24,761 nucleotides of DNA. Origin: Candidatus Cloacimonadota bacterium (GTDB lineage: Bacteria > Cloacimonadota > Cloacimonadia > JGIOTU-2). Under the pieces are notes generated by a model that ran no database searches, was not told the DNA's origin, and was given only the letters and a program-made list of their open reading frames with translations. Position numbers and translations under genes: made by a program. Positions 14,737 to 22,427 of this stretch are shown here, piece by piece; position 1 is the stretch's first letter; every line of letters starts with the position of its first letter. The stretch is from positions 1 through 24,761 of the forward strand of contig JAGHCS010000189.1 of the NCBI GenBank assembly GCA_021160355.1, read 5' to 3'.

Positions 14737-14927
14737 TTGGAACCTCTTCTTTTGATTTCTTCAACTTCTACTAAATGTGAGACAGTTCTAATCATACCCA
14801 GGATGGGAGGTGTGTCTTTCTGAATAACAGAATGATGCAGCTTACGAAGTCCTAATGCCTCAACAGTTTTCCTGGTCTTAGGTTTCTGTCCTATCGGGCT
14901 TCTAACTAATGTAATTTTAAGTTTCAT
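14733..14927 (-). CDS. rpmD: 50S ribosomal protein L30
   Basis: A 64-residue L30, absent from some bacterial phyla but retained here. MKLKITLVRSPIGQKPKTRK and ALGLRKLHHSVIQKDTP cover the family core, and GMIRTVSHLVEVEEI completes it. The start lies 18 bp after rpsE, with AAGG upstream. The stop overlaps rplO. Confidence 0.95.
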   Translation of the reverse strand: MKLKITLVRSPIGQKPKTRKTVEALGLRKLHHSVIQKDTPPILGMIRTVSHLVEVEEIKRRGSK

Positions 14928-14945
14928 TTCTTGATCAACCTTTAT

Positions 14946-15452
14946 TTATGATACCAGTTCCGCGACAGTTTTACCACGCAATTTTGCGACCTGCTCATGG
15001 GAACGAAGAGCTTGAAGTGCACGAACAGTTGCTTTCACCATATTGTGTTTTGTGCTGGAACCCAAAGATTTGGTCAACACGTTTTCCACGCCTGCTGCTT
15101 CAAGAATTGCACGAATCGGTCCACCTGCGATAACACCTGTACCGGGTGCGGCTGGCTTAAGAAGAACTTTACTACCTCTGAATTTACCAACGATCATGTG
15201 CGGTATCGTTCCATTACGAATCGGGAACCCGAAAAGAGATTTTCTTGCTTTATCCTTCGCTTTATTGATAGCTGGAATCACTTCATTTGCTTTTCCCATA
15301 CCAACACCGACTTTCCCATTTTTATCACCAACAACAACAGTAGCATTGAAGCTGAAGTGTCTTCCACCTTTAATAACTTTGGATACACGATTGGTATCAA
15401 CGACTTGCTCGTATATTAATTCATTTTCATCACGTTTTCTTTCACGTTCCAT
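14946..15452 (-). CDS. rpsE: 30S ribosomal protein S5
   Basis: A 168-residue S5, at the mRNA entry side of the 30S subunit and important for accuracy. The N-terminal double-stranded RNA-binding-like domain has VVDTNRVSKVIKGGRHFSF and VGDKNGKVGVGMGKANEV. The C-terminal domain has LLKPAAPGTGVIAGGPIRAI and VLTKSLGSSTKHNMVKAT. The basic loop VIKGGRHFS, where spectinomycin-resistance changes map in other bacteria, looks wild-type. Confidence 0.97.
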   Translation of the reverse strand: MERERKRDENELIYEQVVDTNRVSKVIKGGRHFSFNATVVVGDKNGKVGVGMGKANEVIPAINKAKDKARKSLFGFPIRNGTIPHMIVGKFRGSKVLLKPAAPGTGVIAGGPIRAILEAAGVENVLTKSLGSSTKHNMVKATVRALQALRSHEQVAKLRGKTVAELVS

Positions 15453-15463
15453 TTATTAAACTC

Positions 15464-15841
15464 CTAGAATTCCAGACCGGCTTTGCGAGCTCCGTCTGCG
15501 AGGGCTTTTACACGACCATGGTATTTTAAACCATTTCTATCAAAACAAACTTTTTTTATCTTTTTCTTAAGACATTTTTTAGCAAATAATTCACCAATAA
15601 TACCTGCTTTTGCAACAGGTTTCATGCCGTCTTTCGCTTTTTCTTTATACTCGGGACTGAGAGTGGAAATCGCACAAAGTGTCACGCCGTTATCATCATC
15701 AATGGCTTGTGCATAGATATGCTTCAAGCTTCTATACACACTAAGGCGCGGCATTTCTGCTGTTCCGGAAATCTTATTTCGGATAGCAACTTTTCTACGA
15801 TTTCTTAATAATATATTTTTTCTTACTTTTTTCTTTAACAT
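15464..15841 (-). CDS. rplR: 50S ribosomal protein L18
   Basis: A 125-residue L18, which binds 5S rRNA with L5. A basic N terminus (MLKKKVRKNILLRNRRKVAI) is followed by RLSVYRSLKHIYAQAIDDD and, at the end, FDRNGLKYHGRVKALADGAR and KAGLEF, the standard termination. Gaps of 9 and 11 bp separate it from rplF and rpsE. Confidence 0.97.
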   Translation of the reverse strand: MLKKKVRKNILLRNRRKVAIRNKISGTAEMPRLSVYRSLKHIYAQAIDDDNGVTLCAISTLSPEYKEKAKDGMKPVAKAGIIGELFAKKCLKKKIKKVCFDRNGLKYHGRVKALADGARKAGLEF

Positions 15842-15850
15842 ATATGCTCC

Positions 15851-16435
15851 TTAGGCACCTGCTCCACCAGCAACTTTACCAGGTTTGATTCGGATATGCT
15901 CTTCAGCATAACGAATACCTTTTCCTTTATAACATTCCGGAGGTTTGATATCTCGAATAGCAGCACAGACTGCGCCTAGCATCTCTTTATTATGACTGCG
16001 AAAATCAATGATCGCTTGCAGAGCTGGAATACTACTTGCTTGTGCACGACCGATCTTTTCAATCTCAATCTTCACTTCTTTAGGAATTTCAAAATACACA
16101 TCATGAGAAAAACCAAGACTGAGTACAAGCCATTTACCTTTGACTTCTGCTTTGTAACCAGTTCCAACGATCATAAGTTTTTTCAAATAACCTTTGGAAA
16201 CACCCTCGATCATATTAGCAATGAGTGATCGGTTCAGACCATGAAGACTTCGCGTTTGCTTTTCGTCATCTTTGCGCATAACATTTATTTGATTATCTTT
16301 AATTTTTACAGAAATTCCTTCATTGAGATCGCGTTCTAATGTTCCCAATGGACCTGTTACTTTAATATGAAGTCCCTTCACATCAACTGTGACCTTATCA
16401 GGAATAACAATTGGATTTTTTCCTACTCTGGACAT
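15851..16435 (-). CDS. rplF: 50S ribosomal protein L6 with internal insertion
   Basis: A 194-residue L6 of the factor-binding region. Both repeats are clear: MSRVGKNPIVIPDKV and VTGPLGTLERDL in the first; KKLMIVGTGYKAEVKG, LSLGFSHDV and CYKGKGIRYAEEHIRIKPGK in the second. Most bacterial L6 proteins have 175-180 residues. The excess here lies mainly at about residues 127-140 (EKIGRAQASSIPALQ), between the IEIE strand and the IIDFRSHNKEMLG helix, plus a short GGAGA tail. The insertion is in frame and the rest of the fold looks intact. Confidence 0.96.
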   Translation of the reverse strand: MSRVGKNPIVIPDKVTVDVKGLHIKVTGPLGTLERDLNEGISVKIKDNQINVMRKDDEKQTRSLHGLNRSLIANMIEGVSKGYLKKLMIVGTGYKAEVKGKWLVLSLGFSHDVYFEIPKEVKIEIEKIGRAQASSIPALQAIIDFRSHNKEMLGAVCAAIRDIKPPECYKGKGIRYAEEHIRIKPGKVAGGAGA

Positions 16436-16446
16436 TGATTACCCCT

Positions 16447-16860
16447 TTACCAAATTTTACAGATATATTCGCCGCCAACATTGTATTTTCTGGCATCCCT
16501 ATCAATGAGGACACCTTTGTTGGTGGAAAGAATTGCAATTCCGATATGATTTAACACAACGGGAATATTATTCGAATCTACATATACACGTTTACTGGGC
16601 TTGCTGATTTTTTGCAATCCCTTGATTACAGACTCAAAATCATTCACATACCTAAGATATATCTTTATCTCTTCGAACTTGCGATCATCTTTTTCAGATG
16701 GTTCGAGTACGGAATATTTTGTGATAAAATTCTCTTCGTGAAGGATACGTACAATATCTTTTTTCAAATTTGAAGAATCAATTATAACGAATTTCTTTTT
16801 TGCCTGGATTCCATTACGGATAATCGTGAGCATTTGTGCGATTGGATCAAAATTTGCCAT
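16447..16860 (-). CDS. rpsH: 30S ribosomal protein S8
   Basis: A 137-residue S8, a primary binder of the central domain of 16S rRNA. MANFDPIAQMLTIIRNGIQA begins the protein at 16860 after GGGGGATAT; six extra codons in the frame upstream lie in the gap and carry no family sequence. The C-terminal block shows RVYVDSNNIPVVLNHIGIAI, STNKGVLIDRDARKYNVGGE and a final CKIW, close to the canonical ending. In other bacteria S8 represses the spc operon at a site in rplE mRNA; no such site was recognised. Confidence 0.96.
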   Translation of the reverse strand: MANFDPIAQMLTIIRNGIQAKKKFVIIDSSNLKKDIVRILHEENFITKYSVLEPSEKDDRKFEEIKIYLRYVNDFESVIKGLQKISKPSKRVYVDSNNIPVVLNHIGIAILSTNKGVLIDRDARKYNVGGEYICKIW

Positions 16861-16871
16861 ATATCCCCCGA

Positions 16872-17057
16872 CTACCAACTAGCCTTTTTTACACCGGGTA
16901 TTTTACCCTCCAGTGCAAGTTTCCTGAAACATAATCTGCAAATTCCAAAATCTCGTAAATATGCACGAGGTCTCCCGCACAGTTCACATCTATTATAATC
17001 TCGAACTTTGAATTTCTTTTCTCTTTTAGATTTGACAATTAATGCTTTACGTGCCAT
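16872..17057 (-). CDS. rpsN: 30S ribosomal protein S14, zinc-binding short form
   Basis: A 61-residue S14 of the type Z class, with Cys24, Cys27, Cys40 and Cys43 (NRCELCGRP, GICRLCFRK) as zinc ligands. MARKALIVKSKREKKFKVRD is the basic N terminus and PGVKKASW the typical end. It lies between rplE and rpsH. The longer, zinc-free form is not needed here unless a second copy exists elsewhere. Confidence 0.97.
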   Translation of the reverse strand: MARKALIVKSKREKKFKVRDYNRCELCGRPRAYLRDFGICRLCFRKLALEGKIPGVKKASW

Positions 17058-17074
17058 ACAATTCCTTAATATTT

Positions 17075-17617
17075 TTATTTCTGAGCAAAGGGCATACCAA
17101 GAGCTTTTAGAAGGTTGAGACCCTCTTCATCGGTCTTTGCAGTTGTCACAAATGTGATATTTAAACCACGAATTTTATCAACTTTATCATAATCAATCTC
17201 AGGAAATACTGTCTGCTCTTTGATACCCAATGTATAATTACCGCGTCCGTCAAATCCATGAGGTGAAACACCATTAAAGTCACGGATACGCGGAAGCACA
17301 ATACTGATAAGTTTATCGGCGAATTCGTACATCATTTCACCGCGCAAGGTTGTCATCGTACCGATGGGCATACCTTTACGTAATTTAAAATTTGATATTG
17401 ATTTCTTTGCATGAGTAATCACTGCATGCTGTCCTGTGATTACCTCAATTTCCTTACGTGCATTATCCAGTGATGCTCTGTTCTCGGTTGCTTCACCAAC
17501 ACCGATATTCACGGTGATCTTTTTTAGCTTGGGAACGTCCATCACGTTGGCAATTTCGTACTTTTTCGTAAGATCAGGTACGATTTCCTTTTTGAACTTT
17601 TCTTGTAATCTACTCAT
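17075..17617 (-). CDS. rplE: 50S ribosomal protein L5
   Basis: A 180-residue L5, bound to 5S rRNA and reaching S13 across the subunit interface. VPKLKKITVNIGVGEA, EVITGQHAVITHAKKSISNF, KLRKGMPIGTMTTLRGEMMY and RDFNGVSPHGFDGRGNYTLG are all conserved blocks. The last part FVTTAKTDEEGLNLLKALGM completes the normal length. Gaps to rplX and rpsN are 9 and 17 bp. Confidence 0.97.
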   Translation of the reverse strand: MSRLQEKFKKEIVPDLTKKYEIANVMDVPKLKKITVNIGVGEATENRASLDNARKEIEVITGQHAVITHAKKSISNFKLRKGMPIGTMTTLRGEMMYEFADKLISIVLPRIRDFNGVSPHGFDGRGNYTLGIKEQTVFPEIDYDKVDKIRGLNITFVTTAKTDEEGLNLLKALGMPFAQK

Positions 17618-17626
17618 TGTTCCTCG

Positions 17627-17935
17627 TTAGACCATATCACCGCATTTAGTGCAGTATCGAATTCTACTTTTATCTTCTAAAATTCTCATTTTAACTTTGG
17701 AAGGTTTTCCACATTTCGGGCAAATGAATTGAACATTGGAAACATGTATTGGAGCTTCCATCTCAATGACGCCACCGGAAGGATTCTGCTGAGTTGGACG
17801 CTGATGTTTCTTCATAAAATTCACTTTTTCTACAATTATTTTATTTGTAGTAGGGAAAGACTTCAGCACGTGTCCTTCAACACCAACATATTCGCCGGAA
17901 ATAACTTTTACTTTATCATCTTTTTTGATTTTCAT
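17627..17935 (-). CDS. rplX: 50S ribosomal protein L24 with C-terminal CxxC pairs
   Basis: A 102-residue assembly-initiator protein. The KOW motif is at the N terminus (KKDDKVKVISGEYVGVEGHV), followed by VEKVNFMKKHQRPTQQNPSG and EAPIHVSNV. The C-terminal part has Cys72 and Cys75 (CPKC) and Cys95 and Cys98 (CTKC), a zinc-ribbon arrangement that the E. coli protein lacks but that other bacterial L24 proteins have. Confidence 0.96.
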   Translation of the reverse strand: MKIKKDDKVKVISGEYVGVEGHVLKSFPTTNKIIVEKVNFMKKHQRPTQQNPSGGVIEMEAPIHVSNVQFICPKCGKPSKVKMRILEDKSRIRYCTKCGDMV

Positions 17936-17944
17936 TTAAAACTC

Positions 17945-18313
17945 CTACACGACCTCTGGGGCAAGAGAAAGAATCTTCATGAACTTTTTCTCTCTTAACT
18001 CACGTGCAACCGGACCGAAAATACGGGTTCCCTTCGGTTCCATAATTTCATTGATGAGCACAACTGCATTATCACCAAAACGGATATATGATCCATCCGA
18101 ACGGCGAACTGCTTTCTTTGTGCGCACGATAACTCCCCTGTGCAAACTGCCTTTTTTCACATCACTGTGAGGGATAGCAGATTTAACAGAAAGCACGATT
18201 ACATCACCAAGACCAGCATAGCGACGGCGTGAACCACCTAAGACCTTTATACATTTCACCACTTTAGCCCCGGAATTATCTGCGACTTTAAGAACTGTTT
18301 CCTGCTGTATCAT
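17945..18313 (-). CDS. rplN: 50S ribosomal protein L14
   Basis: A 122-residue L14 at the subunit interface. The sequence MIQQETVLKVADNSGAKVV, LGGSRRRYAGLGDVIV and KKAVRRSDGSYIRFGDNAVV is close to the bacterial consensus, ending EKKFMKILSLAPEVV. Length and start are canonical. Confidence 0.97.
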   Translation of the reverse strand: MIQQETVLKVADNSGAKVVKCIKVLGGSRRRYAGLGDVIVLSVKSAIPHSDVKKGSLHRGVIVRTKKAVRRSDGSYIRFGDNAVVLINEIMEPKGTRIFGPVARELREKKFMKILSLAPEVV

Positions 18314-18331
18314 TAGAACTCCCTAGATTTC

Positions 18332-18601
18332 CTACTTGCTTTTTTCAATGATCTCGATGAGTTTCCAGCGTTTGGTCTTACTGACGGGTTGGAATTCTTC
18401 GATTTTTACTGTATCGCCGATATGGGCTTCATTATTCTCATCGTGGACATGAAACTTTTTATGTTTTCTAATATATTTTCCATAAAGTGGATGCTGAAAT
18501 TTTCTTTCGACACGAACCACCAATGTTTTGTCCATTTTATCACTTACAACAAGCCCGATTCTTGTGGGCTTATGACGTGCTGACATTTTTTCCTTATCCA
18601 T
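18332..18601 (-). CDS. rpsQ: 30S ribosomal protein S17
   Basis: An S17 OB-fold protein, a primary 16S rRNA binder. RIGLVVSDKMDKTLVVRVER, YGKYIRKHKKFHVHDE and HIGDTVKIEEFQPVSKTKRW are the family core. Two ATGs are possible. The one at 18601 (89 residues) follows AGTAGG by five bases; the one at 18586 (84 residues) follows AAGGA and gives a more typical N terminus. I give the longer form, but the start is undecided. Confidence 0.95.
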   Translation of the reverse strand: MDKEKMSARHKPTRIGLVVSDKMDKTLVVRVERKFQHPLYGKYIRKHKKFHVHDENNEAHIGDTVKIEEFQPVSKTKRWKLIEIIEKSK

Positions 18602-18610
18602 TAAGACCTA

Positions 18611-18820
18611 CTACTCTTCTTTATTATCCATTTGTTGCTTTTCACGAATAATTGTCTTTACTCGTGCAATATCTTTTCGAACTTCGTGAATCTTCCAAGG
18701 ATTTTCAAGCCTGTTCGTTACTTTTTGGAAACGGAGATTGAAAAATTCTTCTTGAAGATCCTGTTCTTTCATTTTAAGTTCAACAAGATTCATTTCTCTG
18801 ATTTCGTTTGGTTTCAACAT
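18611..18820 (-). CDS. rpmC: 50S ribosomal protein L29
   Basis: A 69-residue helical-hairpin protein near the tunnel exit. MLKPNEIREMNLVELKMKEQ, EEFFNLRFQKVTNRLENPWK and VRKDIARVKTIIREKQ match the family. It starts one base after the rplP stop, with GAGGGG of the ribosome binding site inside rplP. The tail QMDNKEE is slightly longer than in minimal forms. Confidence 0.96.
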   Translation of the reverse strand: MLKPNEIREMNLVELKMKEQDLQEEFFNLRFQKVTNRLENPWKIHEVRKDIARVKTIIREKQQMDNKEE

Positions 18821-18821
18821 A

Positions 18822-19241
18822 TTAACCCCTCACCTCATCACGAGTTATGAATTTGGTTTTTACAGGGAGCTTATGTCCCCCCAATTCCAGCGCTCTTTTT
18901 GCAACGTTTTCATCAACACCTTCAAGTTCAAAAAGTACACGACCAGGTTTTACAACAGCAACCCAATATTCCGGAGCGCCTTTACCTTTACCCATACGAG
19001 TTTCTGCGGGTTTAAGAGTGATAGGTTTGTCCGGAAATATTCTTATCCAGACCTTTCCCACTCTTTTCATGAAGTGAGTTATTGCCACACGAGCAGCCTC
19101 GATCTGGCGTGCAGTGATCCATGCAGTTTCAAGAGTAACAAGACCATACTGACCAAAATCCAGATTGGAACCTGAATATGCTTTTCCGCGTCTTTTTCCG
19201 CGCTGCTGTTTACGATGTTTAACTTTCTTTGGCTGTAACAT
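18822..19241 (-). CDS. rplP: 50S ribosomal protein L16
   Basis: A 139-residue L16 beside the A-site tRNA elbow. MLQPKKVKHRKQQRGKRRGK, FGQYGLVTLETAWITARQIE, RIFPDKPITLKPAETRMGKG and PEYWVAVVKPGRVLFELEGV cover nearly the complete consensus. The Arg in HFMKRVGKVWIRIFPD that is a hydroxylation target in some bacteria is near this block, but I cannot assign it with confidence. Confidence 0.97.
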   Translation of the reverse strand: MLQPKKVKHRKQQRGKRRGKAYSGSNLDFGQYGLVTLETAWITARQIEAARVAITHFMKRVGKVWIRIFPDKPITLKPAETRMGKGKGAPEYWVAVVKPGRVLFELEGVDENVAKRALELGGHKLPVKTKFITRDEVRG

Positions 19242-19258
19242 ATATCAAATACCTTATT

Positions 19259-19930
19259 TTATGATTGATGATGCTCTTTTTGCGTCAACTCACCCTTACA
19301 GATCCAAACCTTGATTCCTATAATACCGTAGCGAGTATGAGCTTCGGATATTGCATAATCAATATTTGAACGAAGGGTATGAAGGGGTGTTCGACCATCT
19401 TTATATTCTTCACTTCGAGCAATTTCAGCACCGTGAAGACGTCCGCTTGCTTTGATCTTGATGCCTTCGGCACCAGCAGACATTGTGCGTTCAATAGCTC
19501 TTTTCATTGCTCTACGATAAGAAATTCTATTTTCGATCTGACGTGCGATATCCATACCGACAAGACGAGCATCGAGCTCAGGTCTTTTCACTTCCTGTAC
19601 ATCAATCGCAAGTTTGGAATAGTCATCTTTGGTGTTCATGTGCAAAAAGGTGATAAGTTCTTGCTTTACCTTTTCGATTTCGACACCTTTTCTACCGATT
19701 ACTATACCCGGACGTGCAGTATGGATCACAACTGTTAATTTATCACTTTTACGATAAATTTCTATTTTTGAGACCATTGCGTCTGACAATCTTTTACTGA
19801 GATAATTCTTGATACGCATATCTTCATAAAATGTTTCAACGTACTCTTTACGAGTATTGGCGAACCAAATGGATTCCCAGTCTTTATTAAAACCTATTCG
19901 AAAACCAACGGGATTAGTCTTTTGACCCAA
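19259..19930 (-). CDS. rpsC: 30S ribosomal protein S3
   Basis: A 223-residue S3 at the mRNA entry channel, with helicase-related basic residues. MGQKTNPVGFRIGFNKDWES begins the protein, the KH domain has ARPGIVIGRKGVEIEKVKQE with the GRKG loop, and the C-terminal domain has MSAGAEGIKIKASGRLHGAE and RTPLHTLRSNIDYAISEAHT. The short tail LTQKEHHQS is normal. Confidence 0.97.
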   Translation of the reverse strand: MGQKTNPVGFRIGFNKDWESIWFANTRKEYVETFYEDMRIKNYLSKRLSDAMVSKIEIYRKSDKLTVVIHTARPGIVIGRKGVEIEKVKQELITFLHMNTKDDYSKLAIDVQEVKRPELDARLVGMDIARQIENRISYRRAMKRAIERTMSAGAEGIKIKASGRLHGAEIARSEEYKDGRTPLHTLRSNIDYAISEAHTRYGIIGIKVWICKGELTQKEHHQS

Positions 19931-19938
19931 TGTGCCTC

Positions 19939-20283
19939 CTAATCTTCCATATCATCGGTTACGGATAAAGCAATATGATGAGTTCGTTTAAATATCATAT
20001 CAGCTCGACCCATTGCACGAGAACGCCAGCGTTTCATAGTGATGCCCTCATCCACAGTGATCTTATTTATATATAATTTATCAATTTCGACTTTACCTGA
20101 TTTAGTTGCAGCATTTGCCACGGCAGAATCGAGTATTTTCAGTATACTGCGCGCAGCACGCTTTTTCGAGAAATTCAGAATATCTCGTGCATCATCGACT
20201 CGTTTTTTACGAATCAAATCTGCTACAAGACGCACTTTTCTTGCTGAACCTCTTTGATTTTTTATTCGCGCGATCGCTTCCAT
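19939..20283 (-). CDS. rplV: 50S ribosomal protein L22
   Basis: A 114-residue L22, whose beta-hairpin lines the exit tunnel. ARIKNQRGSARKVRLVADLI and SAVANAATKSGKVEIDKLYI are followed by the hairpin region GITMKRWRSRAMGRADMIFK and RTHHIALSVTD. The tip shows no deletion of the kind associated with macrolide resistance in other bacteria. It begins two bases after rpsS. Confidence 0.97.
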   Translation of the reverse strand: MEAIARIKNQRGSARKVRLVADLIRKKRVDDARDILNFSKKRAARSILKILDSAVANAATKSGKVEIDKLYINKITVDEGITMKRWRSRAMGRADMIFKRTHHIALSVTDDMED

Positions 20284-20285
20284 AA

Positions 20286-20573
20286 TTAACCACGTTTCCT
20301 TGCGAGTTTTTCTTTCTTATCCTTATGACCACGGAACGTTCTGGTAGGAGAGAATTCTCCGAGCTTATGTCCAACCATTGATTCTGTCACAAAGACGGGT
20401 ACGAATTTTTTGCCATTATGAACTGCAAAGGTATGTCCGACAAATTCGGGCATCACAGTAGAACGACGTGACCAAGTCTTGATGACTTGTTTCTTATTCT
20501 GTTCATTTAACTTTTCTACTTTAAGCATGAGATGCTCATCGTAAAAAGGTCCTTTTTTGAGTGACCTTGCCAT
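20286..20573 (-). CDS. rpsS: 30S ribosomal protein S19
   Basis: A 95-residue S19 of the 30S head. The start MARSLKKGPF at 20573 follows GGAGGATTTGTTA; a TTG two codons upstream is rejected because it lies in that ribosome binding site. IKTWSRRSTVMPEFVGHTFA and HKLGEFSPTRTFRGHKDKKE are the conserved core. Fifteen bases separate it from rplB. Confidence 0.97.
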   Translation of the reverse strand: MARSLKKGPFYDEHLMLKVEKLNEQNKKQVIKTWSRRSTVMPEFVGHTFAVHNGKKFVPVFVTESMVGHKLGEFSPTRTFRGHKDKKEKLARKRG

Positions 20574-20588
20574 TAACAAATCCTCCGC

Positions 20589-21419
20589 TTATTTCCGATT
20601 CTTCTTAATCACGTAGGGATCAGAATATTTCTTTTTCTTTCTGGTTTTGAATCCCTTTGCGGGTGTACCCCACGGAGAGACAGGATGACGACCACCAGAT
20701 GATTTACCTTCACCACCACCCATTGGATGATCAACAGGATTCATGGCAACACCTCTTACATGAGGACGACGTCCAAGCCAGCGCTTTCTGCCTGCTTTAC
20801 CATATGAAATTTTGGAATGGTCAATGTTGCTGACCTGTCCTATGGTTGCATAGCAGTCTGAACGAAGAAGCTGAATTGTGCCGGAAGGCATTTTTACATG
20901 AACATAGCCACCTTCTTTTGCAACAACCTCTGCGTTTACGCCTGCGCTGCGTGCTATCTGAGCACCGCGACCAGGCTTGAATTCTATATTATGGATCAAG
21001 GTACCAATCGGGATCTTCCTTATTGGAAGGGAATTCCCGGGTTTGATCTCAACATTTTCTCCGATCATGACCACATCATTAACCTGCAACTTATCAGGTG
21101 CAATGATATAACGTTTTTCGCCATCAGCATAGTAAAGCAATGCAATTCTCGCCGAACGGTTCGGATCGTACTCTATTGAGTGCACTCGGGCTTCGATCCC
21201 TTTCTTATTATGTCTTTTAAAATCAATTATTCTATAAAACCGTTTATGACCTCCACCACGATGACGGATCGTTATTCTTCCTTGATTGTTTCTTCCGGCT
21301 GTTTTCTTTGCCGGAACAATCAAAGATTTCTCTGGTTTATCCTTTGTAATCTCATCAAAGGAGTAACCCGTATAATACCGTCTGGCGGGTGTTATAGGCT
21401 TATATTTCTTTAATGCCAT
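20589..21419 (-). CDS. rplB: 50S ribosomal protein L2
   Basis: A 276-residue L2, needed for peptidyl-transferase centre assembly and subunit joining. MALKKYKPITPARRYYTGYS, GRNNQGRITIRHRGGGHKRF, VEYDPN-like IEYDPNRSARIALLYYADGE and the catalytic-centre loop MNPVDHPMGGGEGKSSGG (with the conserved His) are intact, ending GFKTRKKKKYSDPYVIKKNR. An 87-bp gap, the largest in the ribosomal run, precedes it; GGAG is about nine bases before the ATG. Confidence 0.97.
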   Translation of the reverse strand: MALKKYKPITPARRYYTGYSFDEITKDKPEKSLIVPAKKTAGRNNQGRITIRHRGGGHKRFYRIIDFKRHNKKGIEARVHSIEYDPNRSARIALLYYADGEKRYIIAPDKLQVNDVVMIGENVEIKPGNSLPIRKIPIGTLIHNIEFKPGRGAQIARSAGVNAEVVAKEGGYVHVKMPSGTIQLLRSDCYATIGQVSNIDHSKISYGKAGRKRWLGRRPHVRGVAMNPVDHPMGGGEGKSSGGRHPVSPWGTPAKGFKTRKKKKYSDPYVIKKNRK

Positions 21420-21506
21420 GAACTATATCTCCATTTTAGCGATAGGTGTTAAAAACCTAACAGTTAATATTTTATGTCAATTAAAATAAGGAGCACTAAA
21501 CATTTT

Positions 21507-21803
21507 TTACTGCATCACTTCAAATTCGCTTATAGATTCACCTTTTGCGAGGTAAACAATGGCTTTTTTCCAGTCAGATCTTCTGCCTTGATAACGTCCA
21601 AGATTCTTTGGTTTACCTTTGCAATTTATGGTGTTTACTTTGCGAACATGTACTTTAAAAATTTCCTGCACAGCGTTTCGAATTTCTATCTTATTAGCAC
21701 CAACCTGAACTTTGAATACATAACCGCCGGCTTCTTCCTGAATATGAGTTCCTTTTTCAGTTATAAACGGATTGATAATAATTTGTCTTGGATCCTTGCT
21801 CAT
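21507..21803 (-). CDS. rplW: 50S ribosomal protein L23
   Basis: A 98-residue L23, docking site for trigger factor and SRP at the tunnel exit. DPRQIIINPFITEKGTHIQE, YVFKVQVGANKIEIRNAVQE and VRKVNTINCKGKPKNLGRYQ match the bacterial family. The ATG overlaps the rplD stop (ATGA). It precedes the 87-bp gap. Confidence 0.96.
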   Translation of the reverse strand: MSKDPRQIIINPFITEKGTHIQEEAGGYVFKVQVGANKIEIRNAVQEIFKVHVRKVNTINCKGKPKNLGRYQGRRSDWKKAIVYLAKGESISEFEVMQ

Positions 21804-22417
21804 TTGAACACCTCTTTCATTTTCTCTAATGCCTTTTCAGTGATGATCATGTCTGTTGCATGAAGGATTTCATAGGCATTGAGGTCCTCGGCACGAATAC
21901 TGGAAACATTTTTGATATTTCTCAGTGAGCGGACCAAATTCGGTTCGTTATCGGACATCACGAACAAGCAGCGTGTAAACGCTATTTTCGTTGCATTCAG
22001 GATATCCTTAGCAGTTTTTGCACTCGGATTTTCCATCACAATATCTTCGATGACAGCGACATGGTCTTTTTTACTACTAAGCGCTGACTTTAATGCAATT
22101 CTCTTTTTCTTCTTAGGAATGGTTATATGCCAATCCTTTGGACGAGGTCCGAATGCGACACCGCCGCCAACTCTGATCGGGCTTTTCTTACTACCTGCTC
22201 TTGCTCTTCCTGTTCCCTTTTGGCGATATAATTTTCGCGTGGAACCTCTGACTTCAGAGCGTCCTTTGACACATGCTGTTCCCAATCGTTGATTCTGCCT
22301 GAAAAATGTGATCACTTCATGAAGAACAGCCCGGTTTATTTCAGTATCAAAGAGATGTTCTGGTAGAGTAACTTTTCCAATCTCTTCACCTGTTTTTGAA
22401 TACTTTATTGCTTCCAT
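21800..22417 (-). CDS. rplD: 50S ribosomal protein L4
   Basis: A 205-residue L4, with a globular domain and a tentacle in the exit tunnel. The tentacle shows RGSTRKLYRQKGTGRARAGS followed by PIRVGGGVAFGPRPKDW. In E. coli free L4 represses the S10 operon through the leader ahead of rpsJ; here rpsJ follows fusA with only 12 bp, so that particular leader is absent. Confidence 0.97.
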   Translation of the reverse strand: MEAIKYSKTGEEIGKVTLPEHLFDTEINRAVLHEVITFFRQNQRLGTACVKGRSEVRGSTRKLYRQKGTGRARAGSKKSPIRVGGGVAFGPRPKDWHITIPKKKKRIALKSALSSKKDHVAVIEDIVMENPSAKTAKDILNATKIAFTRCLFVMSDNEPNLVRSLRNIKNVSSIRAEDLNAYEILHATDMIITEKALEKMKEVFK

Positions 22418-22427
22418 AACAAACCTT

